Shown: positions 27,063 to 36,318, counted from the stretch's first letter. The stretch is DNA of 64,000 nucleotides from Agromyces larvae (GCF_022811705.1 NZ_CP094528.1:2108001-2172000), one strand, 5' to 3'. Translations and numbers: made by a program. Notes: generated by a model from the sequence alone, not told the origin.

Positions 27063-28979
27063 GTGCCCGAGGGATGGCGGCGACTCGTCGACGAGCTCGC
27101 GCGCTCCGGCGACTGGATGACGGCGTCGGAGCTCGCGGCCCGGTTCGGCGTGTCCTCGCGGAGCATCCGGTCCTGGGCGACGCAGGCGAACGCGACCGGG
27201 CCGCGAGTGGTGCGCTCCGGCCCCGACGGCTACCGGCTCGACCGCGCGGCGCTCGCCGAGCGCGCCGCAGCCGACCTCGCGCGCGCCGACGACCGGCCGG
27301 CGGACCGCCCCGAGGGCCGGGTGGCGCAGCTCGTGCACCGGCTCGTCGACGCCGCCGACGGCATCGACGTGGACACGGCCGCCGGCTCGATGCACGTGAG
27401 CGACTCGACGATCGAGTCCGACCTGGCCCGGGTGCGCGCCCGCCTGCGCGGGACCGGGCTGTCGCTCGAACGCCACGGCTCGATCGTGCGCCTCGTCGGG
27501 CCCGAGTCGGCGCGCCGGCGGCTGCTCGGAGCGCTGCTGCGGGAGGAGACGGCCCGCGGGCGAGTGGGGGTCGCCGCGCTGCGCCGACGCTTCCCCGAGC
27601 TGCCGGGGTTCCGCGACGCGCTCGTCGCCCGGCTCGGCACGGCCGGGTACGCGCCCAACGAGTACGCGCTCGACGACGTGCTGCTGCACCTCATGATCGC
27701 GGTGGACCGCATCACGCGCGACCGCACGCTGGAGGCCGAACCCGCCGAACCCGCCGAACCCGCCGAACCAGCCCAGCCGGTGTCGGCATCCGCCGACGCC
27801 CCGGACCCGCTCGAGACCCTGCTCGCCCGACTCGTCGACGAGCGCCTCGGCGTTCGGCTCCCGGCATCCGACCGCGCCCATCTCGCCCGGCTGCTGCGGA
27901 CCCGCGCGGCCACCCGCCGGCTCGACGGGGCGGCCGCGCCCGACGAGCGCCCGAGTTCGCCGCGCACCTCGCTCGTGCGGAGCATCGTCGCGCGCGCAGC
28001 ATCCGAGTACCTGGTCGAGCTCGAGGGCGACGACTTCATCGAACGCCTCGCCCTGCACATCGACCACCTCGCCGAGCGCTCGGCCGAGGCGTCGTTCTCG
28101 CGCAACCCGCTCACCGCGCAGATCAAAGCGGCCTACCCGCTCATCTACGAGCTCGGCGTGTACGTGGCATCCGAACTGCGCCGCACCGAGGGCATCCGCG
28201 TGAACGACGACGAGATCGCCTACCTCGCCATGCACCTCGGCGCCCGACTCGACCGCCGGCGCGCCGAGCGCGACGAGGTGCGCGTGCGCATCGAGGCGCC
28301 CGCGTACCACGATCTGCGGGAGACGCTCGCCGAACGGGTCGCGACCGCCGCCGGCGAGGGGGTGCTGCTGACGGATGCCACGCCCGCCGACCTGGTCGTC
28401 GCCGTCGTTCCTCCGACGGATGCCTCGGAGCGCGTCGTGCTCGTCGGGCCGCTGCCCACCGCCGACGACCTGGAGCGCGTGCGCGCCGAGATCGTCGCCA
28501 TGCGTCGCGCGCGCCGCACCGCGCGGCTCGCCGCCCGCCTGTCGGAGACGATCGAACCCGGCTTCTTCGTGCGCGGCATGGGCGGCCTGGACCGCGAAGG
28601 CGTCATCCGGTTGCTCGGCGATCGGCTCATGGCGGCCGGCGTGGTCGACCGCGGCTACGTCGACGGCGCCGTCGAACGCGAACGCATGTCGTCGACGGCG
28701 TTCGCCGACCACCTCGCCGTGCCGCACGCGATGACGATGACCGCCGCGCGCACCGCGATCGCCATCGCCGTCGACGACACCCCGATCGACTGGGCCGGGA
28801 CCCCGGTGCACGTGGTCGCGCTCATCGCGTTCAGCGACAGCGGGCGGAGCGAGTTCCAGGAGGTGTTCGACCAGTTCGTCGAGACCTTCTCGGAGCGCGG
28901 CAACGTGCTGCGCCTGGTGCAGGGCGCCGTCGACTACCCCGGCCTGGTCGCCGAACTCACCCGGCTCATCGAGGCGTAG
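27063..28979 (+). CDS. BglG/MtlR-family PRD-containing transcriptional regulator
   Basis: 638 residues from the GTG at 27063. An N-terminal HTH (DWMTASELAARFGVSSRSIRSW, about 15-40) and a second HTH-like part (DTAAGSMHVSDSTIESDLARV) are followed by two PTS regulation domains; the second has LALHIDHLAER and DDEIAYLAMHLGARLDRR, with candidate phosphorylated histidines. A IIB-like segment follows, and the C-terminus (about 490-638) is a mannitol/fructose-type IIA domain with FADHLAVPHAMTM. Such proteins sense PTS phosphorylation and switch on sugar operons. The linker at about 225-235 repeats EPAEPAEPAEP. It is divergent from the mannitol PTS operon, its probable target. Confidence 0.9.
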   Translation: MPEGWRRLVDELARSGDWMTASELAARFGVSSRSIRSWATQANATGPRVVRSGPDGYRLDRAALAERAAADLARADDRPADRPEGRVAQLVHRLVDAADGIDVDTAAGSMHVSDSTIESDLARVRARLRGTGLSLERHGSIVRLVGPESARRRLLGALLREETARGRVGVAALRRRFPELPGFRDALVARLGTAGYAPNEYALDDVLLHLMIAVDRITRDRTLEAEPAEPAEPAEPAQPVSASADAPDPLETLLARLVDERLGVRLPASDRAHLARLLRTRAATRRLDGAAAPDERPSSPRTSLVRSIVARAASEYLVELEGDDFIERLALHIDHLAERSAEASFSRNPLTAQIKAAYPLIYELGVYVASELRRTEGIRVNDDEIAYLAMHLGARLDRRRAERDEVRVRIEAPAYHDLRETLAERVATAAGEGVLLTDATPADLVVAVVPPTDASERVVLVGPLPTADDLERVRAEIVAMRRARRTARLAARLSETIEPGFFVRGMGGLDREGVIRLLGDRLMAAGVVDRGYVDGAVERERMSSTAFADHLAVPHAMTMTAARTAIAIAVDDTPIDWAGTPVHVVALIAFSDSGRSEFQEVFDQFVETFSERGNVLRLVQGAVDYPGLVAELTRLIEA

Positions 28980-29007
28980 CCCCGCGGCGGCGGGTTCTGC
29001 TCCCGGG

Positions 29008-29859
29008 TCAGGGGATGGGCACGGGCACGACGCCGTACGGCGCGAGCCCGGCGGCGCCGCCGTCCTCGGCGGTGAGCACCCAGATGCCGTCGGCGTGCAC
29101 GGCCACGGTGTGCTCGACGTGGGCGGCATCGGCGCCGTCGGCGGTCGCGACCGTCCAGTCGTCGTCGTGCACGAACGTCTCGATGCCGCCGGCGACGATC
29201 ATCGGCTCGATGGCGACGACGAGCCCGGGCTTCACCGCGGGCCCGCGGCGCTCGACCCGGTAGTTGAACACCGGCGGCTCCTCGTGCATCTGACGGCCGA
29301 CCCCGTGGCCGACGTAGTCGGTGAGGATCCCGTACCGGTGCCCTGAGCCCGTCGACGCCTCGCCCTGGGCGCGCACGTACTCCTCGATCGCCGTGCCGAC
29401 CTCGTTCAGATGCGTCGCCTGCGCGAGCCGGGCGATGCCGACCCACAGCGACTGCTCGGTGACCCGGGCGAGTTCACGGCGCGCCGCCACCACGTCGGGC
29501 CGATCGGGGTCATCGAGGACGACCGTGAACGCCGCGTCGCCGTTCCATCCGTCGACCTCGGCGCCGCCGTCGATCGAGACGATGTCGCCCGGCCGGAACG
29601 GCCGCGAGCCCGGGATGCCGTGCACCACCGCATCGTCGACCGACACGCAGAGCGTGTGCCGATAGCCCGGCACGAGCTTGAAGTTCGACTGCCCGCCGAG
29701 CGCCAGGATCGCCTGCTCGGCCGCCGCATCGAGCTCCAGCGGCGTCGCGCCGACCCGCAGCCCGGCACGCGCCGCGGCCAGTGCGGCCGCGGTCGCCCGC
29801 CCGGCGGGCAGCATCGCGCGAAGCTGCGCCGGCGACTTGTAGATCGACGAGCGGAACAC
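29008..29859 (-). CDS. map: Type I methionine aminopeptidase
   Basis: 283 residues. Metal ligands appear in order: VSIDGGAEVDGWNGDAAF (two Asp), YVGHGVGRQMHEEP (His), VAIEPMI (Glu) and AHVEHTVAV (Glu). It removes the initiator methionine from nascent proteins. Between EEYVRAQG and RYGILTDYVGHG lies EASTGSGH, encoded by a single copy of the short GAGCCCGTCGA repeat (about 29340-29360); this loop precedes the conserved YVGHG block. It follows adk by 5 bp, the usual secY-adk-map order. Confidence 0.95.
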   Translation of the reverse strand: MFRSSIYKSPAQLRAMLPAGRATAAALAAARAGLRVGATPLELDAAAEQAILALGGQSNFKLVPGYRHTLCVSVDDAVVHGIPGSRPFRPGDIVSIDGGAEVDGWNGDAAFTVVLDDPDRPDVVAARRELARVTEQSLWVGIARLAQATHLNEVGTAIEEYVRAQGEASTGSGHRYGILTDYVGHGVGRQMHEEPPVFNYRVERRGPAVKPGLVVAIEPMIVAGGIETFVHDDDWTVATADGADAAHVEHTVAVHADGIWVLTAEDGGAAGLAPYGVVPVPIP

Positions 29860-29864
29860 GCCGC

Positions 29865-30542
29865 TCAGGCGCTCGCGGCCGCGCTGCCGGGGTGCACCGC
29901 GACGAGGCCGCGCACGGCCAGCGCCTGGAAGATGCGGTCGGTCACCTCGTCGAGCGTGCCGACGCCGTCGATGCGGTCGACGACGCCGCGCGCACGGTAC
30001 ACGTCGAGGATGGGCGCCGTCTCGCGCTCGTAGATCGCGAGCCGGTTCGCGATGACCTCTTCGGTGTCGTCGGTGCGGCCCTGCTCGATCGCGCGCTGGC
30101 TGATGCGGGCGATCGACTCCTCACGCGGGACATCCAGCTCGATGACCGCGTCCAGCGCCTCGCCGCGAGCGGCGAGGAACGCGTCGAGGTCGGCGACCTG
30201 CCCCTGGTTGCGCGGGTACCCGTCGAGGAGGAACCCCTCGGCCGCGTCGGCCTGCGAGAGCCGGTCGCGCACGAGCTCGCTGGTGAGCTCGTCGGGCACC
30301 AGGTCGCCCGCCTCGATGATCGACTGCACCCGCTTGCCGAGATCGGTGCCGCCCGAGATGTTCGCCCGGAAGATGTCGCCGGTCGACACCTGCGGAACCC
30401 CGAACGCCTGCGCCACGAGGATACCCTGCGTGCCCTTGCCGGAGCCCTGGGGCCCGACGATGAGGAACCGGGCCGAACGCGTGGACGAGACGCCGTCCTG
30501 AGCCTGTCGCTCGTCCTGAGCTCTGCCGAACGGAAGGGTCAT
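29865..30542 (-). CDS. adk: Adenylate kinase with N-terminal extension
   Basis: 225 residues. The P-loop is FLIVGPQGSGKGTQG; DIFRANI, GFLLDGYPRNQGQ and ISQRAIEQGRTDDTEEVIANRL are conserved, the last being a short LID as in actinobacterial enzymes. It interconverts AMP, ADP and ATP. Normally only one or two residues precede the first strand; here about 25 do (MTLPFGRAQDERQAQDGVSS), coded by DNA with repeat-like CCTGAGC(C)TGTCG blocks. The ATG at 30542 is the only start in frame before the P-loop that I can find, and it overlaps the secY stop by 4 bp. Confidence 0.94.
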   Translation of the reverse strand: MTLPFGRAQDERQAQDGVSSTRSARFLIVGPQGSGKGTQGILVAQAFGVPQVSTGDIFRANISGGTDLGKRVQSIIEAGDLVPDELTSELVRDRLSQADAAEGFLLDGYPRNQGQVADLDAFLAARGEALDAVIELDVPREESIARISQRAIEQGRTDDTEEVIANRLAIYERETAPILDVYRARGVVDRIDGVGTLDEVTDRIFQALAVRGLVAVHPGSAAASA

Positions 30543-31861
30543 CGCAGAAGTCCTTCGTAGTGTCGCTGCTGGAGTTGGGCGTCGATCTGCTTCACCGTCT
30601 CGAGGCCGACGCCAACGATGATGAGGATCGACGCACCGCCGAACGGGAAGTTCTGGTTCGCCCCGAACCACGCGAACGCGATGAGCGGCAGCAGGGCCAC
30701 CAGGCCGAGGTAGAGCGACCCCGGGAAGGTGATGCGGGTCAGCACGTAGTCGAGGTACTCGGCGGTCGGCCGGCCCGCGCGGATGCCCGGGATGAAGCCG
30801 CCGTACTTCTTCATGTTCTCGGCGACCTCGTCGGGGTTGAACGTGATCGCGACGTAGAAGTACGTGAACCCGACGATGAGCAGGAAGTACAGCAGCATGT
30901 AGAGCGGGTGATCGCCCTTGGTCAGGTAGTTCTGGATCCAGATCACCCAGGGCTGCGGCTCCTCGCCGGCGGCGGGCTGGTTGAACTGCGCGATGAGCGC
31001 CGGCAGGTACAGCAGCGACGAGGCGAAGATGACCGGCACCACGCCCGCCATGTTCACCTTGATCGGGATGTACGTGTTGTTACCGCCGTACGTGCGCCGG
31101 CCGACCATCCGCTTCGCGTACTGCACCGGGATGCGACGCTGCGACTGTTCGACGAACACCACCGCGACGACGATGAGCAGGCCCACCACGAGCACGAGGG
31201 CGAAGATGTCCCAGCCGCGCGCCTGGGCGATGGCCCACAGCGAACCGGGGAAGGTGGCGGCGATCGACGTGAAGATGAGCAGCGACATGCCGTTGCCGAT
31301 GCCGCGCTCGGTGATGAGCTCGCCGAGCCACATGATGAGGCCGGTGCCGGCGGTCATCGTGACGACCATGAGCATGATCGCGTACCAGGCGTCGTTCGTG
31401 ATGAGCTGTGAGCACTCGGTCGCCGAAGCGCCGCTGAACAGCGCGCCCGAGCGGGCGACCGTGATGAGCGTCGTCGACTGCAGCACACCGAGGGCGATGG
31501 TGAGGTACCGGGTGTACTGCGTCAGCTTGGCCTGACCGGCCTGACCCTCCTTGTAGAGGGTCTCGAAGTGCGGGATGACCACGCGCAGCAGCTGCACGAT
31601 GATCGACGCCGTGATGTACGGCATGATGCCGAGGGCGAAGACGGACAACTGCAGCAGCGCACCGCCCGAGAACACGTTCACGAGCTCGTAGAGACCCGAG
31701 GCGCCCTGCGTCGACGCCAGACATGCCTGGACGTTCGTGAAGTCCACGAACGGTGCGGGGATGAACGAGCCGAGCCGGAACAGGGCGACGATGCCCAGCG
31801 TGAAACCGATCTTGCGTCGAAGATCGGGGGTGCGGAAGATGCGCCCGATGGCGTTGAACAC
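30539..31861 (-). CDS. secY: Protein translocase subunit SecY
   Basis: 440 residues with ten membrane segments. The N-terminus FNAIGRIFRTPDLRRKIGFTLGIVALFRLGSFIPAPFV, GIMPYITASIIVQLL, and the cytoplasmic loops QSQRRIPVQYAKRMVGRR and YGGFIPGIRAGRPTAEYLDYVLTRIT are SecY hallmarks. It forms the export channel with SecE and SecG. Between rplO and adk in the usual order, though the spacer to rplO contains an inverted repeat. Confidence 0.98.
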   Translation of the reverse strand: MFNAIGRIFRTPDLRRKIGFTLGIVALFRLGSFIPAPFVDFTNVQACLASTQGASGLYELVNVFSGGALLQLSVFALGIMPYITASIIVQLLRVVIPHFETLYKEGQAGQAKLTQYTRYLTIALGVLQSTTLITVARSGALFSGASATECSQLITNDAWYAIMLMVVTMTAGTGLIMWLGELITERGIGNGMSLLIFTSIAATFPGSLWAIAQARGWDIFALVLVVGLLIVVAVVFVEQSQRRIPVQYAKRMVGRRTYGGNNTYIPIKVNMAGVVPVIFASSLLYLPALIAQFNQPAAGEEPQPWVIWIQNYLTKGDHPLYMLLYFLLIVGFTYFYVAITFNPDEVAENMKKYGGFIPGIRAGRPTAEYLDYVLTRITFPGSLYLGLVALLPLIAFAWFGANQNFPFGGASILIIVGVGLETVKQIDAQLQQRHYEGLLR

Positions 31862-31905
31862 TCGTCCTCCTGTAGCTCCGTCGTGGAGTCAGTCTTGATG
31901 CGGCT

Positions 31906-31955
31906 CGAGCCTGTCGAGACCCCCGTGAATCATACGCGAGGTCCCGACAGGCTCG
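31906..31955. repeat. Inverted repeat of the CGAGCCTGTCGAGAC element between rplO and secY
   Basis: CGAGCCTGTCGAGAC (31906-31920) and GTCCCGACAGGCTCG (31941-31955) pair with one mismatch around a 20-nt loop. The arms are the same core as the rimI repeats. In an operon it can act as an mRNA processing or attenuation hairpin. Confidence 0.7.
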
Positions 31956-31976
31956 AACTCGATGGTGCTTCTGGTC

Positions 31977-32645
31977 TTACTGGACCGTGCCGCCGGCGGC
32001 GACGATCTTCTGCTCGGCCGAGCCGGAGACCTTGTCCACGGTCACGTTGAGCTTGACCTGGATGTCGCCGTTGCCGAGCACCTTGACGCGCTCGTTCTTG
32101 CGCACGGCGCCCTTGGCCACCAGGTCGGCGACGGTCACGTCGCCGCCCTTCGGGTAGAGCTCCGCGAGCTTCTCGAGGTTCACGACCTGGTACTCGACCC
32201 GGAACGGGTTCTTGAAGCCGCGCAGCTTCGGCGCACGCATGTGGTACGGAAGCTGGCCGCCCTCGAAGCCGGGGCGCACCGTGTTGCGGGCCTTGGTGCC
32301 CTTGGTGCCACGACCGGCGGTCTTGCCCTTCGAACCCTCACCGCGACCGACGCGGGTCTTGTCCTTCTTGGCACCAGGAGCCGGGCGCAGGTGGTGCACC
32401 TTCAGCACGGGCTCGCGCTTCTCGGCGACATCCGCGGCCTTGGCCGGCGCCTTCTTCGCAGGAGCCTTCTTCGCCGGGGCCTTCTCAGCCGCGGCCTCGT
32501 CAGCCTTGGCCGCAGCGGCCTTGGCCGGCGCCTTCTTCGCAGGAGCCTTCTCGGCCGGAGCCTTGTCGGCGGCGGCCTTGGCCGGCGCCTTCTTGGCCGG
32601 AGCCTTCTTCGGGGTCTCCTCGGCGACGTTCTTCTCGTCAGCCAT
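31977..32645 (-). CDS. rplO: 50S ribosomal protein L15 with long Lys/Ala/Pro N-terminal extension
   Basis: 222 residues. The conserved L15 part begins at about residue 80 ([36 protein letters not shown]) and continues through [19 protein letters not shown] to [14 protein letters not shown]. The first 75 residues are a repetitive extension of [13 protein letters not shown] units resembling histone H1 or actinobacterial nucleoid protein tails. Normal L15 is about 145-150 residues. The start overlaps the rpmD stop by one base, which fixes the long start. Confidence 0.95.
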   Translation of the reverse strand: MADEKNVAEETPKKAPAKKAPAKAAADKAPAEKAPAKKAPAKAAAAKADEAAAEKAPAKKAPAKKAPAKAADVAEKREPVLKVHHLRPAPGAKKDKTRVGRGEGSKGKTAGRGTKGTKARNTVRPGFEGGQLPYHMRAPKLRGFKNPFRVEYQVVNLEKLAELYPKGGDVTVADLVAKGAVRKNERVKVLGNGDIQVKLNVTVDKVSGSAEQKIVAAGGTVQ

Positions 32646-32830
32646 CAGTCGATCTCCTCAACCTTCACGAGGTGCGCGACCGTGCGGACATAGCCGCGCA
32701 CCTGGGGGGTGTCCTCGCGAACGACGCTCTGGCCGATCTTCTTCAGACCGAGGCTGCGCAGCGTGTCGCGCTGGTACTGCTTCTCGCTCACCTTGGACTT
32801 GATCTGGGTCACCTTGAGCTGCTTGGCCAT
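32645..32830 (-). CDS. rpmD: 50S ribosomal protein L30
   Basis: 61 residues: [36 protein letters not shown] is the L30 core. It overlaps rpsE and rplO by one base each. Confidence 0.97.
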   Translation of the reverse strand: MAKQLKVTQIKSKVSEKQYQRDTLRSLGLKKIGQSVVREDTPQVRGYVRTVAHLVKVEEID

Positions 32831-33525
32831 CAGGCACCTGCCTTCGCTGCTGCGGCGGCCTCGGCCGCCTTGGCCTCGGCACGCAGGATGCGAGCCGGCG
32901 CGACCTCGTCGTAGTCGAGACCACGACGGGCGGCGACGGCACGCGGCTCCTCGAGCTGCTTCAGCGCCTCGACGGTGGCGTGCACGATGTTGATGGTGTT
33001 CGACGAGCCGAGCGACTTGCTCAGCACGTCGTGGATGCCGGCGCACTCGAGCACGGCACGCACCGGACCGCCGGCGATGACACCGGTACCGGGCGCGGCC
33101 GGGCGCAGGAGCACCACACCGGCGGCCGCCTCACCCTGGACGGGGTGCGGAACGGTCGAGCCGACGCGCGGGACGCGGAAGAAGTTCTTCTTCGCCTCCT
33201 CGACGCCCTTCGAGATCGCGGTCGGCACCTCGCGGGCCTTGCCGTAGCCGACGCCGACGGTGCCGTTGCCGTCGCCCACGACGACCAGCGCCGTGAAGCT
33301 GAAGCGGCGACCGCCCTTGACGACCTTCGACACGCGGTTGATGGTCACCACGCGCTCGAGGAACTGGCTCTTGTCCGCGTCGCGGGCGCCGCGGTCGCGG
33401 CCCTGGCCGCGGTCACGGCCGCCACGACGACCCTCGCGCTCGTTGCGCTGCGGCTCGCTCGATGCGGCCGTCTCGACGGGCGCCTCTGCGGTGGTCACCT
33501 CGGTCTCCTTCGTGTTCTCGCTCAC
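32830..33525 (-). CDS. rpsE: 30S ribosomal protein S5
   Basis: 231 residues. The first 50 residues are an acidic then Arg/Gly-rich extension ([21 protein letters not shown]). The double-stranded RNA-binding domain ([43 protein letters not shown]) and C-terminal domain ([25 protein letters not shown]) follow. It contributes to decoding fidelity. Its 4-bp overlap with rplR fixes the long N-terminus. Confidence 0.97.
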   Translation of the reverse strand: MSENTKETEVTTAEAPVETAASSEPQRNEREGRRGGRDRGQGRDRGARDADKSQFLERVVTINRVSKVVKGGRRFSFTALVVVGDGNGTVGVGYGKAREVPTAISKGVEEAKKNFFRVPRVGSTVPHPVQGEAAAGVVLLRPAAPGTGVIAGGPVRAVLECAGIHDVLSKSLGSSNTINIVHATVEALKQLEEPRAVAARRGLDYDEVAPARILRAEAKAAEAAAAAKAGA

Positions 33526-33881
33526 AGCTCCAGCCCTGCCTCTCGCGCACCTTCGGCGATCGCAGCGACCCGACCGGCGTACTTGTTGCCGCCGCGGTCG
33601 AACACGACCGCGTCGATGCCGGCCTGCTTCGCACGCTCGGCGACCAGTTCGCCGACCTTCTTGGCCTTGGCGGTCTTGTCACCCTCGAACGCGCGGAGGT
33701 CTGCCTCCATGGTCGAGGCGGATGCCACGGTGTGGCCCTTGCTGTCGTCGACGACCTGCACGAAGACGTGGCGGGCCGAGCGGGTCACGACGAGACGCGG
33801 GCGCACCTCGGTGCCGACGATCTTCTTGCGAAGGCGGGTGTGGCGGCGCGAGCGCGCAGCCGACTTGCTCTTCACAGCCAT
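33522..33881 (-). CDS. rplR: 50S ribosomal protein L18
   Basis: 119 residues: [43 protein letters not shown] and [24 protein letters not shown] 5S rRNA-binding protein. Two bp after rplF. Confidence 0.97.
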   Translation of the reverse strand: MAVKSKSAARSRRHTRLRKKIVGTEVRPRLVVTRSARHVFVQVVDDSKGHTVASASTMEADLRAFEGDKTAKAKKVGELVAERAKQAGIDAVVFDRGGNKYAGRVAAIAEGAREAGLEL

Positions 33882-33883
33882 GA

Positions 33884-34420
33884 TTACTTACCAGCCTTTC
33901 CGGCCTTGCGACGCACGACCTCGCCGGCGTAGCGGATGCCCTTGCCCTTGTAGGGCTCGGGCTTCTTGATCTTGCGGATGTTCGCAGCGGTCTCGCCGAC
34001 GGCCTGCTTCGAGATACCCGAGACCGTGAGCTTGTTGTTGCCCTCGACGACCAGCGTGATGCCGGCCGGCGGCTCGACGGTGACGGGGTGCGAGAAGCCG
34101 AGCGCGAACTCGACCGCGCTGCCCTTCTGGGCGACACGGTAGCCCGTGCCGACGATCTCGAGCGCCTTGGAGTAGCCCTGCGTGACGCCGACGATGTCGT
34201 TCGCGATGAGCGTGCGGGTCAGGCCGTGCAGCGAACGCGAGGCGCGCTCGTCATCCGGGCGGGTGACGATGACCTGGTTCTCCTCGACCTTGACCTCGAT
34301 CGGGCTCGCGACGGTGAGCGAGAGCTCGCCCTTCGGGCCCTTCACGGTGACGGCCGAGCCGTCGATCTTGACGTCGACACCGGCGGGGATGTCGATGGGG
34401 AGTCGTCCGATTCGTGACAT
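33884..34420 (-). CDS. rplF: 50S ribosomal protein L6
   Basis: 178 residues from the ATG at 34420 ([19 protein letters not shown]). The C-terminal signature [25 protein letters not shown] is intact. A longer in-frame reading upstream runs through rpsH and is not used. Confidence 0.97.
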   Translation of the reverse strand: MSRIGRLPIDIPAGVDVKIDGSAVTVKGPKGELSLTVASPIEVKVEENQVIVTRPDDERASRSLHGLTRTLIANDIVGVTQGYSKALEIVGTGYRVAQKGSAVEFALGFSHPVTVEPPAGITLVVEGNNKLTVSGISKQAVGETAANIRKIKKPEPYKGKGIRYAGEVVRRKAGKAGK

Positions 34421-34424
34421 GGAA

Positions 34425-34823
34425 CTACCACACGTAGGCGAGGACTTCCCCACCCACGCCCTTCTTCTCGGCCTGGCGGTCGGTGAGCAGACCGCTGGAA
34501 GTGGACAGGATCGCGACGCCGAGGCCACCGAGCACCTTGGGCAGCTCGGTCGACTTCGCGTACACCCGGAGACCGGGCTTCGAGACGCGCTTGATGCCCG
34601 CGATCGAACGCTCGCGGTTCGGGCCGAACTTGAGCTGCAGCGTCAGCGTCTTGCCGACGCGCGCATCGGTGATCTCGAAGCCGGCGATGTAGCCCTCGTT
34701 CTTCAGGATCTCGGCGATGTGCCCCTTGAGCTTCGAGTGCGGCATCGACACGGTGTCGTGGTGCGCGGAGTTGGCGTTGCGCAGACGGGTCAGCATGTCA
34801 GCGACCGGATCGGTCATCGTCAT
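34425..34823 (-). CDS. rpsH: 30S ribosomal protein S8
   Basis: 132 residues. The ATG at 34823 follows [33 protein letters not shown] opens the protein and [27 protein letters not shown] closes it. In E. coli S8 represses the spc operon by binding its mRNA; the rplE-rpsH spacer here holds a large hairpin, but I cannot show that it is an S8 site. Confidence 0.97.
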   Translation of the reverse strand: MTMTDPVADMLTRLRNANSAHHDTVSMPHSKLKGHIAEILKNEGYIAGFEITDARVGKTLTLQLKFGPNRERSIAGIKRVSKPGLRVYAKSTELPKVLGGLGVAILSTSSGLLTDRQAEKKGVGGEVLAYVW

Positions 34824-34916
34824 GACGTTCGTTTCCTTACGTTCACCAGGTTTCAGGACCCGTTGCACGGGGACTGACCTGTGGTGGTGGTTCCCGGCGG
34901 GTGCCGGGGACCGGGT

Positions 34917-34965
34917 GGATGCCGCGGATCCCCTTCGACGAGCTCAGGGGCCGTCCGCGGCATCC
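34917..34965 (-). repeat. Compound hairpin between rplE and rpsH containing a REP-like core
   Basis: GGATGCCGCGGA (34917-34928) pairs perfectly with TCCGCGGCATCC (34954-34965). Inside it a second stem forms from CCCCT and AGGGG around TTCGACGAGCTC, the short repeat core. The 146-bp spacer carrying it breaks an otherwise tightly packed operon. Confidence 0.75.
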
Positions 34966-34969
34966 GGGT

Positions 34970-35557
34970 TCAGTTGGCGGACTCGCTCGACTTGAACGGG
35001 AAGCCGAGCGCCTTCAGCAGCGCGCGCCCCTCGTCGTCGTTCTTCGCGGTGGTCACCACGGTGATGTCCATGCCGCGGACGCGGTCGATCTTGTCCTGGT
35101 TGATCTCGTGGAACACGCTCTGCTCCGTGAGACCGAAGGTGTAGTTGCCGTTGCCGTCGAACTGACGGTCGCTGAGGCCGCGGAAGTCGCGGATGCGCGG
35201 GAGCGCGAGCGACAGCAGGCGGTCGAGGAACTCCCACATGCGGTCGCCGCGCAGCGTCACGTGGGCGCCGATGGGCTGCCCCTCGCGCAGCTTGAACTGC
35301 GCGATCGACTTGCGGGCCTTGGTGACCTGCGGCTTCTGGCCGGTGATCTGGGTGAGGTCGGCGATCGCGCCGTCGATGACCTTGCCATCGCGCGCGGCCT
35401 CGCCGACGCCCATGTTCACGACGATCTTCACGAGACCCGGCACCTGGTGCACGTTCGAGTAGTCGAACTGCTCGGTGAGGTTCGCGACGATCTCGCCGCG
35501 GTACTTCTGCTTCAGGCGGGGCTGGATTTTGCCAGCCTCCACGGCAGTGTCGGTCAT
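34970..35557 (-). CDS. rplE: 50S ribosomal protein L5
   Basis: 195 residues: [79 protein letters not shown] and [28 protein letters not shown]. Binds 5S rRNA. It overlaps rplX by one base and ends 5 bases before the compound hairpin. Confidence 0.98.
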   Translation of the reverse strand: MTDTAVEAGKIQPRLKQKYRGEIVANLTEQFDYSNVHQVPGLVKIVVNMGVGEAARDGKVIDGAIADLTQITGQKPQVTKARKSIAQFKLREGQPIGAHVTLRGDRMWEFLDRLLSLALPRIRDFRGLSDRQFDGNGNYTFGLTEQSVFHEINQDKIDRVRGMDITVVTTAKNDDEGRALLKALGFPFKSSESAN

Positions 35558-35916
35558 CAGAGGTCCTTACCTGACTTCTTGGCGTAACGAACGCGGACGG
35601 TCTTCTCGACCCCGTCCTTCGTCACGGTTTCGGTGCGGAAGCCGACGCGGGTCGGCTTCTTGGTCTCGGGGTCGACGAGTGCGACGTTCGAGACGTGGAT
35701 CGGGGCCTCGTGGGTCTCGATGCCGCCCGTCTTCGAGCCGCGCTGCGTCTGGCCGACGCGCACGTGCTTGGTGACGTAGTTCACGCCCTGCACGACGACG
35801 CGCTCCTGGTCGACCAGCACCTCGATGACCTTGCCCTGCTTGCCGCGGTCGCCGCCGCGGGCCTGGCTCTTGCCCGAGATGACCTGGACCAGGTCGCCCT
35901 TCTTGATGTTCGCCAT
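35557..35916 (-). CDS. rplX: 50S ribosomal protein L24
   Basis: 119 residues: [43 protein letters not shown] is the KOW-containing core, and [28 protein letters not shown] follows. Assembly initiator of the large subunit. Confidence 0.97.
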   Translation of the reverse strand: MANIKKGDLVQVISGKSQARGGDRGKQGKVIEVLVDQERVVVQGVNYVTKHVRVGQTQRGSKTGGIETHEAPIHVSNVALVDPETKKPTRVGFRTETVTKDGVEKTVRVRYAKKSGKDL

Positions 35917-35918
35917 GG

Positions 35919-36287
35919 TTACAGCACCTCCGGCGCCAGCGAGATGATCTTCATGAACTTCTTGTCGCGAAGCTCCCGGCCGACCGGCCCGAAGATGCGG
36001 GTGCCACGGGGGTCACCGTCGTTCTTGAGGATCACCGCGGCGTTCTCGTCGAACTTGATGTAGGAGCCGTCGGGACGACGGGTCTCCTTCACGGTGCGGA
36101 CGATGACGGCCTTGACCACATCGCCCTTCTTCACGTTGCCGCCCGGGATCGCGTCCTTGACGGTCGCGACGATGATGTCGCCCACGCCGGCGTAGCGACG
36201 GCTGGAGCCACCGAGGACGCGGATGGTCAGGAGTTCCTTCGCACCGGTGTTGTCGGCGACCTTGACTCGTGATTCCTGCTGAAGCAC
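35919..36287 (-). CDS. rplN: 50S ribosomal protein L14
   Basis: 122 residues, standard: [37 protein letters not shown] and [28 protein letters not shown]. It contacts the small subunit in the 70S ribosome. 31 bp after rpsQ. Confidence 0.98.
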   Translation of the reverse strand: MLQQESRVKVADNTGAKELLTIRVLGGSSRRYAGVGDIIVATVKDAIPGGNVKKGDVVKAVIVRTVKETRRPDGSYIKFDENAAVILKNDGDPRGTRIFGPVGRELRDKKFMKIISLAPEVL

Positions 36288-36318
36288 TTCAGTCTCCTTC
36301 TCAGAAGCAGGCCGCGGC

